Of a DNA stretch of 64,000 nucleotides, positions 37,901 to 50,293 are shown in pieces. A program made the translations under genes and the position numbers. The notes under the pieces are model-generated. The model did not search any database. It worked only from the letters and a program-made list of their open reading frames with translations, and had not been told where the DNA came from. Position 1 is the stretch's first letter; every line of letters begins with the position of its first letter. The DNA is from Linepithema humile (lineage: Eukaryota > Arthropoda > Insecta > Hymenoptera > Formicidae): the NCBI RefSeq assembly GCF_040581485.1, contig NC_090130.1, positions 5,828,001 to 5,892,000 of the forward strand, read 5' to 3'.

Positions 37901-40900
37901 GCGATATTGCGGATAATGACGCATCGGACAAGAAGCGTATGTATTGTTCTAATGACATTATAATAATATAATTACAATTGTCACGATAATTAGTATCCAC
38001 ATTTCTGCAATGTATATAAGTAAATATAAATCGTGTTGAGTGAAATTAAAACGTTGGCTGAAACTTGCAGAAGATTTATCTATCGAGCAACACGACGACA
38101 CTCTATACATGTTACTGCGCACTGGTCTCCTTCCAGGCTATAAATTTCTTTTCCGTTTTCCGCGTTACAAAGTATATTTATATCGACTTTTGTAGCGGGA
38201 CCGCACTCCGATTTTCGTTCTCACGATCTTAACGAAGCAAAAGGGAACGCACCGTATGGCGAATGATTTTAATTAAAACCCGCTGGGTTTTGTCGACAGC
38301 ACATTAACCGTTGATTAACAGCGTAACTCTTCTGCTCGTCCCTTCACAGTATTTCTTTTTTATAGAGCGTAACTTTGAACGAGTTTTTTCTTTACGAGAA
38401 AATTAGTACTGAAGCACTTTAATGACTCCGATGACCCGAGATACCAGCCTCATTTCGGAAAACTAATTTCGCAACAACATCCGTAAATAATGCAATTTTA
38501 AAAAGATATAAGCATATTTGAATTTAACAGCCGCACGTTACCGCAGGTGCTCAATATTCAAATTTGCACTGAAGAGAAATTTTTAAAAAATAACAAAAAG
38601 TAATTAATTAATTAACAGATAATTAGTATCAATGCCGCGATACATCATGAAATAATCCCACGCGTTTAACGAGCTCCCGTTACGCCTCGGACAATCACAC
38701 TTGCTCGCCGATGTTTCAATGCGGCATTTACTCGTCGGGAATGATGCAAAGCATGAAATGGGTACTCGCACATCACGCCGCGTGTTTAAAAAGCGAGATG
38801 CAAAAGCGCACGACATGAAAGAGGATCAATAGCCACATTAACGTACTCTGACGGGTAATTAGCGGAGATGCGAGTTGAATTACCGTATAGATGTTGGCAG
38901 GTACGAAGTAGCTTTTCGAGCCGGCCGGCGGTGTAAAAGCTTTCAACGAGCAGCGAGGCAAAGCAAACATTGGTTACAAATGGAGGGCTGCGTTACCATT
39001 TTTCCTCTCTCGCTTTTCTCACGGCGCGTCCCACCGTCTTTCCTTCTCTCTCATCTCGCGCCGGCTCTCCGCGTTGCTTTATTTCTTTCACTGCCACTGC
39101 CGGCCGATCTCCGTCTCTTCGTTTAAGCGGGGGCACGTGCAACCACGGTGGGACGTCTTCCGCATAAGGGGATGGCACACTTTCACGATCTTCTTCCTCT
39201 TTTTCCGAAGGGCGCGCGAGCGGTCCACGGGGACGAGTGGAAAACGATCTTGACGACAATTTCATTTCCTCTTATTGCCAGCACGTGTCGGCGATTCCGC
39301 TTATCCGCCATCGTATATCGAGAATGCTCCGTGCTTCACACGTTGCCGTGAGAGTATATTAATCTCCGCCAGCGAGACAGAACTGTCGATATATTTGTCG
39401 ATAACGCTTCTTGTCAGCTCGGCAAAACTTTCCGCTATCGAAATGGACTCCCGCATTATTTGTGCTACTACCCCTTAATCCGCTTCAATAAAATTTCCAA
39501 ACTGAATTTCTAATCGCAATTTCGGCGACACATACACGAAGACACGGTCGAACTTTATCGCTTATTCGCAATGCAATTACATTTGACATCAAATTTAGGA
39601 TTAATCCGTATGTTAGATAGTAATCGGCTCCCCACGCTGATTGCCCTCGCGTAATACCATCCGCTTCCGCCATCCTCGCTATGATAGAGCCTGGCAACCC
39701 GACATATCCAATTCACCAAATATATCGCCGCAGTATATCAAAGTTTGACTACCAACAAGCTTCAATGAAGTTTCCATTTCACGTAGATCAAGCATTTCAA
39801 TTTTACTTCGTATGTGCATCATTCACATAAAACTAGCACTCGTAATCGTGAATTAAACGTGTTGCGAGGGCGCAACGCGTATACTTCAAACTTTCCGTAT
39901 TTTAATTCATCACTGTAAAATTTGTATAATGCTGTAAATAAAAATCTGGTAAAGCAGATAAAACTTTCGAAAGCGACGTCGGATAATGTTTTCTAAATAT
40001 ATATGATCTTCTCGCCTGTTTTTAAGGAGTAAAGTACACATTTTATAGCGTTGCTTTACAACGAAACATTCATCGTGTTAGGAAAGGAATTCCATGTTCC
40101 CGTAGAACGATCGTATCGTCTCGCGGATAGCGGAATCGGCGGAGTGTACGCATCCGCCCACTTAAAAGCCACGAGGTACACACGCGGCAACGTAAACGTA
40201 TTATAAACGGACGATAAATCGAGGGGTCCCGTAGATTATCCTTGTACACGGCTTGGCGGGAGAACTTCATTACCGCTTCGTTCGGTCTTGCATAAACCAT
40301 TTAACTCAAACCTCCGCGGTTTCTAGGCGGAGTCGACGCCTCGTACTAAATCTGCCGCTAAGCGAGTTCCGGTTCCAGCACAGAGATTTACGTACTCCGG
40401 AGGCAAGCGGCACCGGTACGTTACTTACTCCCGTGTTCTCTCCGCGAGCCTCTTTCACGACGTGTACTCACCACTCTATCCTCGGAGCTAAGACGTAAAG
40501 AGGAAAGCACCTCTCTCACCGTGAAGGGCCAACGTCAATTTCGCGCGGCAATTTACTTAGGGAACGGCTAACACCAACTAATTTGCAACGCGAAGTGCAA
40601 CCTTGTACTTCGAGAGATACTTCGAGACAGAGATAGATGATAACAATGTCGAGTAGTATTAGGCACGCCTCCACATATCATATGAAAATGATATCTCTTG
40701 TGACTTGCGCATATTCCAAGCGTAGTAAAAATTTGGCTAATGTGAGTATAATTAACTTTACTCTGATACATCTCGATAAATAATATCAAAAAAAAGATAA
40801 GAATAAAGATTAACAATAATTACTTATTTAGATAAATAGAAATTTATATTGATACACATTTAATATTGATTAAAAGAATGTATAACTCTTTGAAAACTCT

Positions 40901-41832
40901 GGATCTAAAAAATCTAAAGTGACAGACTACGCGCAATTTCTTACTTTTTGTTTCCTCGCATAAATCTCACTTAAACCCGTAAATACGAGTTAGATGACAT
41001 ATCTTGGGACGGCGACATCCAATTTCTGAGATCGACCTACCTACGAAACGACCTCAAATTATTCGGAGCGTAAAACAGACTAAGCAGAACAAAGATATTG
41101 GCTGGGTTTAGGTCTAAAAGGGGTTGCTCTCTGTATCACGATTTGTTACTCCTCGCAGAAACTTCAGGAAATGAAAGCTTTCAGCCAGTCTACTCTGTTC
41201 TTTGTTCTCATTCGCTCTCGTGAATTCGAAAAAGATTGCGCATTTGAACGATGACCTCGTCTAATATTCACCGTGTCCTAAATTACTAAAAAAAACTGTA
41301 CGAAATGAATAATTAATATGAACTGCTAACCTCCAAAAATAAGCTAAGAGGACACACAGAAATACTTTCTAGGACATGTATTATTGCAGACACTCATCGA
41401 AGAACTTATATCAAAATAATAACTTGTTCGAAAATAGCATGACGAAAATAAAAATTTCCAACTGTGAGATAAACTGAATCAAATAATAATTTTTGTTGGC
41501 ATGTCGGAATCAAAGATGCATCAGTTTCCAATTGAATTTTCATGATTGACGTTACTTCAAACAAGTTTTGCGAAACCAAGCAATCCCGTGACATGACAAA
41601 CACAATTTTCCTCAATCTCCGAGAAATAATGAATTCCTGCAGACGCTAGTGTAGGTAGAAAAGGATCGAGTCAACAGATTATAGTTTCTAATTTCAGAAA
41701 ATGAGTACCGTCGCGTGGTAATTCGGAATATTTAATTTCTGTCTTAAGGCGGAATATCCAGTTTCCGCTGTGAAAACCGTGCGGCATCGTCGACAACGCT
41801 ACCAACATTGTCTTTTTCTTCTTATTCGTCGC
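34936..41832. other. Long mosaic stretch, no supportable gene
   Basis: CpG-rich at 34980-35800, including a 192-codon minus frame (35224-35802) that is Arg/Ser-rich and crosses a CT tract (about 35498-35536). AT-rich at 36170-36400, 37680-38040, 38380-38640, 39700-40000 and 40780-41460. CpG-rich at 39000-39350. No RNA gene or TE protein motif was noticed. Confidence 0.5.
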
Positions 41833-41859
41833 CGTCGTCGTCGTCGTCGTCGTCGTCGT
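41833..41859. repeat. (CGT)9 trinucleotide array
   Basis: Nine perfect CGT units, flanked by a diverged CGTCGC unit upstream. No open frame of note uses it, so it is most likely a non-coding microsatellite. Confidence 0.95.
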
Positions 41860-44573
41860 GGGCGAGGGTAGTCACAGCATGTTTACACAATGTCAGCACC
41901 CGTGTTTGCCCTAGACGCCTTGAATTTCCTACTCAACCCCTTTTTCTGATTCAACAACGAGCTCGCTCGACCTCGTTTCCAAACTGAAAATGGATTTCAG
42001 ATGCGCTGTTACCGCGTGCCGATTGTTAACGCCTCGACGACAGATCAATAGCCAACAAACAGCATTCGTGAGGATATAAACGGTTTTTACGACGATGTCG
42101 TTTATAACGTCGCGCTCATACCGTTATAGCGGAATAAACTGTAGCCAAACTACTTTTCAACTTCCCAAGAAATATCATTTTACGACTATTAAAACCTCAT
42201 CGAGCTCGTGAAACGACTGTCAGATGTCAGATTCTCACGCTTTTTTTTGTCCTCAACGCATTTACATATTCCACTACGCTCATAAGCATATAATATTTAT
42301 AAACTCCTATCCAGAGATCCCGTTTATCTCTTTATCCCTTTTTCGCGACTTATGTCAGCGTAAAAAAGATTCGAAATCCGCATCAGTGGACAGGCAATGC
42401 CGGCTTAGCGTCTCGGGCGGGGAGAACGTTATCAGGTACAGGTTATCCTTGAAAATCCGTAAAATAGACTCCGTCTGTAAGCCAGACTCGTACACCTAGC
42501 TGCGACCCATAACCTTAACGGAAAATCGAAGATGCTTACCATAAAGTCCCCCTAAAGCTCCAAATCCCACGTGTCCTGTCGCCTTTTTCTCGGTCCATGG
42601 GATTGAAAAAGCATCATAGTTGGTGGTCTCTGCTTGCGTAGAAGGAGAGCGCGAAAGTGAAAAGAGCGAGCACGACAAGAGTCCGACGCTGCCTTTTCTC
42701 ACGAAATATCACAGCAAAACTGCGCTTTACTATAAGTCGGAGAATCCAGAACCTATCATTTCTAATAACGAAGAGGATCACGAAGCTTCCAACCTCTATA
42801 TGTGCCTATGAAGTGAGTATTATGATAAAAATAACAATACGAAGAAAGAAAAGAGAGCTGTATTTCCACATGTCGATTTCGTTTAAATTGAGTAAAGAAG
42901 ATTTTGCATCAATATTTTGTGCTCTCGCGTTAAATTCGTTACAATATTTTATTCAGTAGAATAATTATATGCTAATGGTTTAAATTCATCTTTGACAACT
43001 CCACATGTACAGCGCATAATGTAGCAGAGCACATTCCAGCTATAAAACAGCTACTTCCCACGGCCACGTTGCGAATTGCCGCAGTCTACGCTTAAATAAC
43101 CGGAAGCACGCGTGAACACCCAAAGTACCAAAGTCGGTAAGTTTGAAACTGCAAAAAATCTACTAAAATCGTGTACGTGTCTCACATACGAAACGCAGTA
43201 GCGTTTGCAGCGAAGAAAAAGTAAATATGCAGACAAAAATGTTGCGTTATTTTGATATCACTTAAAAAAAAAGTTATTGAAATATTAAACTTGAGTGTTG
43301 AACCAAAGTGTTGATTATTGAATAACGTATAAACGTTCCTAACCGTTCGTTATGAAGTATCGACAGGTAACGTGTAACTCTAGATCGTATTATTAATTTC
43401 AACACGTTTTAATCGCACCAGCGTAATCGGATTGAACCGCGATTATTAATTCCCTTTCATCTAGATTCTTGTAATCGCGTAATCGATGAAACGCAAAACT
43501 GGCGCGTCTGGTGTTTTCCAATTTGACGAGCCCGTCTAATTTTGGAGCACATCTGCGGCGGTTTAGATTCGAGGGTTGGCTGCGGGATTCTTTCGACGGG
43601 TAATGAAAGAGGAGAGCCGGGGGTTCGCGAAGAACCTCCTCACGCGTGCACGGAATAATCCCCCCGGTCGAACAGCGTAAAAAAAATGCTCCAGAGAGAT
43701 TTATGTTGAGTGTACAACTGTCGCGAGACTCTCGAGCGTTCGCCGAGAGAGAGTGTCTTTCTTTAGCAGCGGTTTGACTCGAGTACGTAACAATGATATA
43801 GCCGACCGTACACACCGGATATCGACACCCCGAGGCCGCTGGCTTTTCCAGGAGACAAACAATCTTCGTATGTATATCCAATATGTCCGCGAGCATTATC
43901 GATTCTCTCTCGAGAGCCATAGGGAACTCTTGAGGGTGAATGGACGGTGGAAGAGCGCAGGAGAGGAGGGCGAGAAGCGCGCGCAAGCGTTGATTTCATA
44001 ACGTTTAGCAAATATCAGGTGATACAGGACGGGAAGAGGGAGGGCTGTTTACGGATGCTAATTCGCTGCTGGTGGATGAATGATTTAATAGGGTTGTCAA
44101 GGCGGATATACCGACGCGCCGCCACGTCGCGTCGTGTCCGTCGCCCTGAGCATCGCCCCTTATTCGCTTCGGATATTAAGCTCTAAGTTGTACGTTTTGT
44201 CACTGTGTACACTGGGATTTGGCCCGACTTGCCGAGCAAACACAGTCGCGTCCCGGCCCCGCGACACCCCGTGGGGATTCTCGTTTCTCACGCGACGCAA
44301 TAACATGACTTAGCGGAGACGCGCGATGGACCCATTCTTCCGTTCTGCTATTTCGGTGCGGAAAATTATCGTCGGAATTATTCGCGACAATTCGCAGACG
44401 CGTATGTAAACGCGCATCGTACGCGACAAGGAATCGTCGTCTGGGAGAACGTGTTGAGTCGCGCGCGAGTTCTAATTTCTGAATAGCGGCGCGATGAAAT
44501 TCGATCAAACACGCAATCCCGGGAGCATCTCTCTCCCAGGATAAACGCGCTCGTTCGTTGAATGGCGCGTGTG

Positions 44574-44591
44574 TATATATATATATATATA
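44574..44591. repeat. (TA)9 microsatellite
   Basis: Nine TA units preceded by GTG. The frames crossing it read as Tyr-Ile repeats. Confidence 0.95.
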
Positions 44592-44770
44592 GTGAATTTA
44601 CGTGGCGTCCCGACACGAACAGAAGACACGCGCTCCCCTCCCGATTCATCTATACACGGGATGCGAAGTTACCAGTGTCGCGTCCGGGTATAACCATCGA
44701 GTGTGCGGCAACTTACGGCCGCGGTTACGCACGCGAAGCATTAATTCATGCACGCGTGTGTATCCGCCCG

Positions 44771-44811
44771 ACGGCGCGGCGCGCACATATGTATGTATAT
44801 ACGCGCGCCGT
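44771..44811. repeat. Imperfect long hairpin with CpG-rich base and AT centre
   Basis: ACGGCGCG (44771-44778) pairs exactly with CGCGCCGT (44804-44811). Inside it, GCGC and ATAT segments pair again across a GTATGT centre with small bulges. About 41 nt in total. Confidence 0.75.
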
Positions 44812-45949
44812 ACACGCAACCCGCCCGGTGTGTATTACAGCCAGGTGTAGAGCGGGAACACGGTGCTCGTGTTCCTGACGGGCGCAAGGTTTCCCCCCCG
44901 TGACGCGTGTACCGCAGGATAGGTAGTAGAGTAGGTAGGTAGAGGCTGCGGTACCCGGGAGTCTGATTTACATCTGAACGTGACAAGGCCGCCCCGCGAG
45001 CGCAGCGAGGTTAGTCTTTATATGTCATGGGAAAATCTATACCGGACGGGCGTCTAGATCCGACCGGGCATTATCGACCACGCACGATATACCAGCCCCG
45101 ATATGAATGCCGGACTAATTGCGAGTCGCGCTTCCAGCATCGACGTCGGCACCGATACACCGCCGATTCTCTTTGAAGCGGAAACCGGCGGGATTTGCGC
45201 CAGTGAAAAACTCGTGTAACGAGCACGACGACGTCCTGTTTATAACGACCAGCACGCCACGGTCTTGTTTAATCAAAAGGATCGGTATGGAAAGTTTAAA
45301 TTGATTTTCTGCTACGGTGTCTATATTCACCGTGGAAAGTGCAGCGTTCTTTATTATTCTTCGTGGGAGCGAGTGGATATAAAGTGTTGTAAACGTATTT
45401 TTTAATAGTAATGTACTTCAGTACCATTATCGCAATTCCGCTACATGAGTAAATTCATATGTTCGTTGCAGAAAGAATTGTTACAATTTTTGCAGTACAA
45501 AGATCGTGTTTTCCAAACTACTCGAATACAGTATGCAAATAATTGTAGACACAGACGCTCGTTGTCTCATTTCCTTCCGCAAACGACGACATTTCCGTAC
45601 GAACTACGCATCCCCCACCCTTTCGCAACCCCATTTGAGGTTTCCCCAAGCCATCACGAAGAAAGACTCTTACTTCTCGCTTCCCGATATTCATTACGAA
45701 TTCACACGAGCCACCAGTCAACATTTCAAGCCGTCGGAAAGTCGCGCCGTCTTTGTCTCTGTCTACGAGCCGACAATTGCGTCGGCGGCGGCGCAAACAC
45801 GGGCGACGCGAACGAGCGCAGACAATCGAATTTCAATTTAGATCCGCCGAAGCGCTACTTCCCGTTACACGGTTGAACAAGCAATCCTTTCCATTAATAC
45901 GACAATAGTACTGCGCGTTCTCTGACGTATTTACTCCGCGTAGGGATCT

Positions 45950-45979
45950 CGCGCGCGCGTGCGCGCGCGCGCACACACA
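45950..45979. repeat. 30-nt alternating pyrimidine/purine run (Z-DNA type)
   Basis: Strict alternation from C45950 to A45979: CG units, one TG step, more CG units, then CA units. The longest such run seen in the window. It is surrounded by CpG-rich DNA. Confidence 0.95.
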
Positions 45980-47373
45980 AGCGGGATGACGTTTCGTCTC
46001 GACAGGACACACGCGCCGCACAACCGAGATCTATTTTCCATAAGTACCAGCCGCGCTTTCTCTTCCTCTTCCTTCGGAATCGTCGCGGTTCACTGGCGAG
46101 AGCGCCTCGTCCTTTCTCGCGAGACGCGAAGCGCGAATACGGACGACGAGATCTATGAACCTACGCGAGGATACGCTCCGCGAGTACAATGCGCGCGCTT
46201 CATTCCGTCTCTCCGGCACGCGCCGCGATATATGTCACTTTGCATAATGCAGGAGCTCTTTCCTTCCGGCGCGATTTTGGGAGCGTGAGGGAGAGGCAAA
46301 CCGTCCGCCTTTCGTCTTTTCTCCGCTCTATATTGCAGCGTTTCCTGCTCCTTGGCGGAGCACTCTGTAAACATGACACCGCCGGAGATGACATGTAATA
46401 TGTAAAACGCATACACATACATATGTAACGCGCGGAAATAAGATACGTCGGGTTGCTATTTGGTGATAGGGCTTATGCAAGCGATGAAATTTGATTAAAA
46501 CGCTTGATTTAATAGCGCTGTTGACACGTGAGCCGAGAACCTCGCGTATTATTAAATGTTGTACTATTTTATGTAATGTAATATAATGAGATAATAATAT
46601 TATGAACAGCTAAATGATGTTAATAGTTTCATAATGCAAATATTGATTCGATATAATGACGTCATTGCAATTTAATTTAGGAAAAACGGAAAAACGCAAA
46701 AAAATGAAATTACGCTTGACATTTTCCCTGTTTCGCATTATTCTAACCCCGTAACAAGATAGCTACAGTTTCAACCGAGACGGTCTATGCCTTCCAGAAC
46801 GTATCAGAATCGAAGGGAGAGATGGGAGAGACGGACGGGCGAACAGGCGAATGGAATCTACATATTCATCGGATCTTAACGGAACAGCCCTTGAGGCGTG
46901 TGTACCACGGGCGAACTTCCTCGCCGTGGAACATAGACAAAACAGGTTGCCGACGTAACAGCGCATACGCCCTAACGGCGCGCATTATGGTGGATCACAG
47001 TGTAACGCTCAAAAAATCGAGGAATGAACGAACGACACCTCATCCCGATGGATGAATTTTGCTGCATGCAGACGCGCGCGCGCGCAGCGATGGAACGCAT
47101 TAAAAATGCAAAGGATTTTTTCTCAAAACTGCAACTTTCCGCGCGTGGCTTCTCTCACTCCTCGTATACTTGTTTAGTCGAACCGACGCTATGGACGAGA
47201 GCCATCGGGGACGAGCGAGAGAGATAAAAAAGGATAGAGACAGAAAATAAGATCCATTTGCATATTCATCGACTTCTAGGCACGCCGCCCTCAAGACATG
47301 TATGTTGCGCGAACGAATTTTTTATATGAACGCTCCTTTACGAAACTAGATGAAGGCGCATACTACGCGCGTG
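45980..47373. other. CpG-rich then AT-rich stretch
   Basis: Chance frames on both strands overlap at 45959-46422. AT-rich at 46500-46760, with TGTAATGTAATATAATG-like words. A (CG) run of 15-16 nt lies at about 47072-47087. Confidence 0.5.
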
Positions 47374-47800
47374 TATACAGAGTGTCTCAAAATTATTGTG
47401 CCAACATCTGTGAGCGGGTAGGGAAAAGTCTTTTACAGTTTTCGCAATAATTATTGCAAAAATAGAGAAATTAATTATAAGGGATTAGTGAATTAGCCCG
47501 CATTTTGCGCGACTGTGAAATATATACTTTAGGTGTGCCAGCGACATATATCACACGATAACAAAGGGTAAAGTTTCTGTCCTCGCCAAACTTTTCGTTG
47601 CGACACTCGCCGCTGTCACACCTAGAGTGTATGTCCTACAGTCTAGCCGCACAAAACGCGCACTTATTCGCCAATCATTTTTAATTAAAATACCAATAAT
47701 TATTATAAAAATTGCAAAACAATAAAAGATGTTTCTGTTCAGCTTACTCTCCTCACCCGCTCACAAATGTTTGCACAATCATTCTAAAACATAGCCTCTT
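47374..47800. mobile_element. Foldback/MITE-like element with arms of about 175 bp
   Basis: The left arm (about 47374-47550) begins TATACAGAGTGTCTCAAAAT. The right arm (about 47617-47800), read on the minus strand, is a diverged copy of it. Shared blocks in order: ATTGTGC, TGTGAGCGGGT, TTGCAAT/ATAATTATT, GATTRGYGAAT, GCGCGTTTTG-like, ACTGT, then TAGGTGTGMCAGCG at the inner edge. The two inner blocks (47531-47544 and 47617-47630) differ at one base. A spacer of about 65 bp (47551-47616) lies between. There is no transposase frame, so it is non-autonomous. A TA at the left edge would suit a TA target-site duplication, but the right edge of this copy is degraded. Confidence 0.7.
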
Positions 47801-47874
47801 CACAAAAAAAAATGCATTTTTTATGATAAATTACTTACTGCATCGTTGCTCTCCTGTCGCCCGATGCCTCCTAG

Positions 47875-47897
47875 GCCTCCTCCTCCTCCTCCTCTCC
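47875..47897. repeat. (CCT)n-type array
   Basis: About six CTC/CCT units directly after the foldback element and inside the possible larger composite element. Confidence 0.85.
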
Positions 47898-47971
47898 TCA
47901 GCGATCCTTCGACACTCACACGCGACGCACGCATTGCTCGCGCGCGTATCCAAAATCGCGCGACACTTTAA

Positions 47972-48149
47972 ACGGCACTCCCGACGTCGCAAGCGAACCG
48001 AATTGTCTAAGCTGCGACGTTACGCGCGAATTCCGTCCGCGTTTCAGACGACCGCATTTTCCAATTAAAAATACGTTCGTCAATAATTCAACGTTTCGAA
48101 CTCGCGCGAAACTATTACGGCACTCCCGGCATTAACGGCACTCCCGACG
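47972..48149. repeat. Three copies of ACGGCACTCCCG(A/G)C
   Basis: The 14-15 base word occurs at 47972-47986, 48117-48130 (one difference) and 48135-48149, same orientation. It is preceded in the first two copies by a GCGCGAMAC-like context. The copies lie between two TE ends and may be internal repeats of the element. Confidence 0.85.
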
Positions 48150-48289
48150 CGCACTTTGTTATATTATAACGGAACGAATATATTTCGTAGTACCGATTAC
48201 ACGCACAAAGTTTATCTGTAAAATATAAATACATTTACATTACAATAATATCCAAAACAATACTATAGTTATACAAGTCATGCATTTCA

Positions 48290-48399
48290 TTTCAATAATT
48301 GTTGCAAAAGTTGCAAAACGTTAAAAGACTTTTTGTTTAGTTTATTCTCCATTATCCGCTCACATGCGTTGGCACGATCATTCTGAACCACCTTGTATA
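48290..48399 (-). mobile_element. Third copy of the element end (right terminus)
   Basis: Read on the minus strand from 48399, the sequence starts TATACAAGGTGGTTCAGAAT and continues with the blocks seen at 47374: ATCGTGCCAACG, TGTGAGCGG, AGTCTTTTA, TTGCAA and CAATWATTG. Similarity fades after about 110 bp. With the direct end at 47374 it could bound a composite element of about 1026 bp (47374-48399), with TA at both outer edges. Alternatively it is a separate solo end. Confidence 0.65.
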
Positions 48400-49128
48400 T
48401 CCCGCACTCGGCCGGAGATAGCCTCGCACACGGTCCTCAGCGTATCATCTTAATTAATTCCCGCAATTTCCTTTCGCATTACCCGCGATATTACCGGCAA
48501 AAAGTTAATTACTTTATGACACTGCACCCGGCGGAATAAAACGGCGCCGTGGATCCTGATTTCAACGCGACAAGCGCGACTGCGAGGCAGCGATTTTAGA
48601 CAGCGATTGCATTTTTAGGCATATCTGCTTGTCAATTAAATCCCGATTATCGTCCGCCCGCGCGCGCTGTACCAATAGCGCGTGATTAATGTATCGCCCG
48701 CATCCACAGAACGCGATATCCCTTTGCTCTTTGTTCGATGGCGCAGTTTGTTGCAACGGGGCTCGAAAACGCGCTTGGATAGTCCTTCTCCCAATTCACC
48801 CGCTGGCTATCGGAAATAATCAACGTCGCCTATTATATACGCCTCTCGCTCTCATGTTATACCGCAAGCATGATACCCAGCATCCAACAAAAAAGCAGCT
48901 TATGGTACTTTATAATTCTAATCGATTACGTGATAAAAAAAAAAGAAACTCGTATGTCACTGGGTTACCGCGTTCTCTAACGATGCTCGAGCGACATTGA
49001 AAAAACAATTGTCCGGCAGCCTCGTGACGCGAGCAGTGGCTTTTCGGCCAATTTTTCCTTTTCCCTCTCACGATTGCTCGATCGAATCGACACCGCCAGT
49101 CAATGTGAGCTACAGAATAGTCATAGCT

Positions 49129-49186
49129 AGAGAGAGAAAGAGAAAGAGAGTGGGAGGGAAGGGGAGGAGAGAGAGAGGCGGAGAGT
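49129..49186. repeat. Purine-rich GA/GGA tract
   Basis: An A/G-dominated run on the plus strand, opposite a CT-rich minus strand. It accounts for the Ser/Leu/Pro-rich minus frame and the Arg/Glu-rich plus frame here. Confidence 0.85.
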
Positions 49187-50271
49187 GAACGAGATATGGG
49201 ACCGGATCTGTGGGGCATTATTTATTATTAACGATATTCATGCGCTTGTCAATAACAGAGATTTCCACTCGGTGCGATGATATCGACTGACACGCGGTTA
49301 AACCGAGTGACATGCGGCTGCAGCGGAGTCCGCCGACGCCAGCGTCGGCCCCGTCCGTCGCGTGTGTCGTCCTTTCTCGCCCTACCCTCTTCCGACATTG
49401 TAAACGTTCGACGCTTTATTTACACACGCGCTACCCCCAGCCCGTTCTCAAATCGCACGCGCCATCGATTTCGATCAGCTCGTGTCCCCGACGGGATTGC
49501 CCGCCTCGTCGCGCGAAGGCGCCTTCCAAGCCGTCGAAATCGGCTTTGCGTCGGCAACTCAGACGCTTTAGCGGGGCTATCGCCCGATTAACTCGAGATG
49601 CGCTTCGATTAATCGGCGGAGCATCAAAAAGCGAAATAAATCAGATATAGGTATATCCGGTTTATCGGCGCGAGAGTAGCAGGTCTGCTCGCGGCACACT
49701 CGAACGCCCAATTCGTTCGCGAATCATTACTTTCATCGAAGAACTATCTCCCGATACGCTCGGATTTCGAACGATAACACCGATAACAATCTCAAGTACT
49801 AATGATCCGAGCTAAACCACTTTATTTCCCAAGAGCACAGAATCATATCCAATAGTCGGCATAGTCGCGATCGCGATACACGATGTTAAATAATGAAAAA
49901 TAGTTTGCAAAAATAAAGATTTGTTATATAATATTTTTAATAAAACAATACACTGTAAATTTACGCGAACAATTTTGTTTAGTTTTCCTCGCATTTACAA
50001 AGTATTTGAAAACTGCCGAAACAAATATTTCGTGCGTATTCCCTCTCAACGTGAAAATCGCGCTTTTCCCGTGCGCGAGTCCGCCGTATCGCGGAAGAAA
50101 TTAACTGCACTACATTACGCTCGTTAGCTTGTCGAGAATAAGAGCAAAGAGAATACCGTCGATTGTATAAAGGAGGGCCCTCCACGCGAAATCGATCCGG
50201 AAGTTCTCGCCGATAGCAAGTTTAGCCCATGCCGGAATTGGTTTCGGACTTCCTCGGCGAGCTGTGCCTTT

Positions 50272-50293
50272 CCCCCCCCCCTTTTTTTTTTTT
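50272..50293. repeat. C10-T12 homopolymer junction
   Basis: Ten C directly followed by twelve T. An unstable, error-prone site that could frameshift any assembly here. Confidence 0.95.

Larger units (their letters stand above)
41860..45949. other. Mostly CpG-rich stretch, no supportable gene
   Basis: Holds the longest frame of the window, 43399-43986 minus (195 codons). It begins with a hydrophobic MRALLALLSCALP, but it overlaps plus frames (43753-44001, 43947-44186) and becomes Arg/Ser-rich. I know no family like it, and no acceptor, donor or promoter fits its ends. AT-rich islands lie at 42780-43020 and 43240-43400. Confidence 0.5.

Noticed and set aside
43399..43986. 195-codon minus frame with a signal-peptide-like start
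   Set aside because: It overlaps plus-strand frames, lies in low-stop CpG-rich DNA, becomes Arg/Ser-rich, matches no family I know and has no splice or promoter support.
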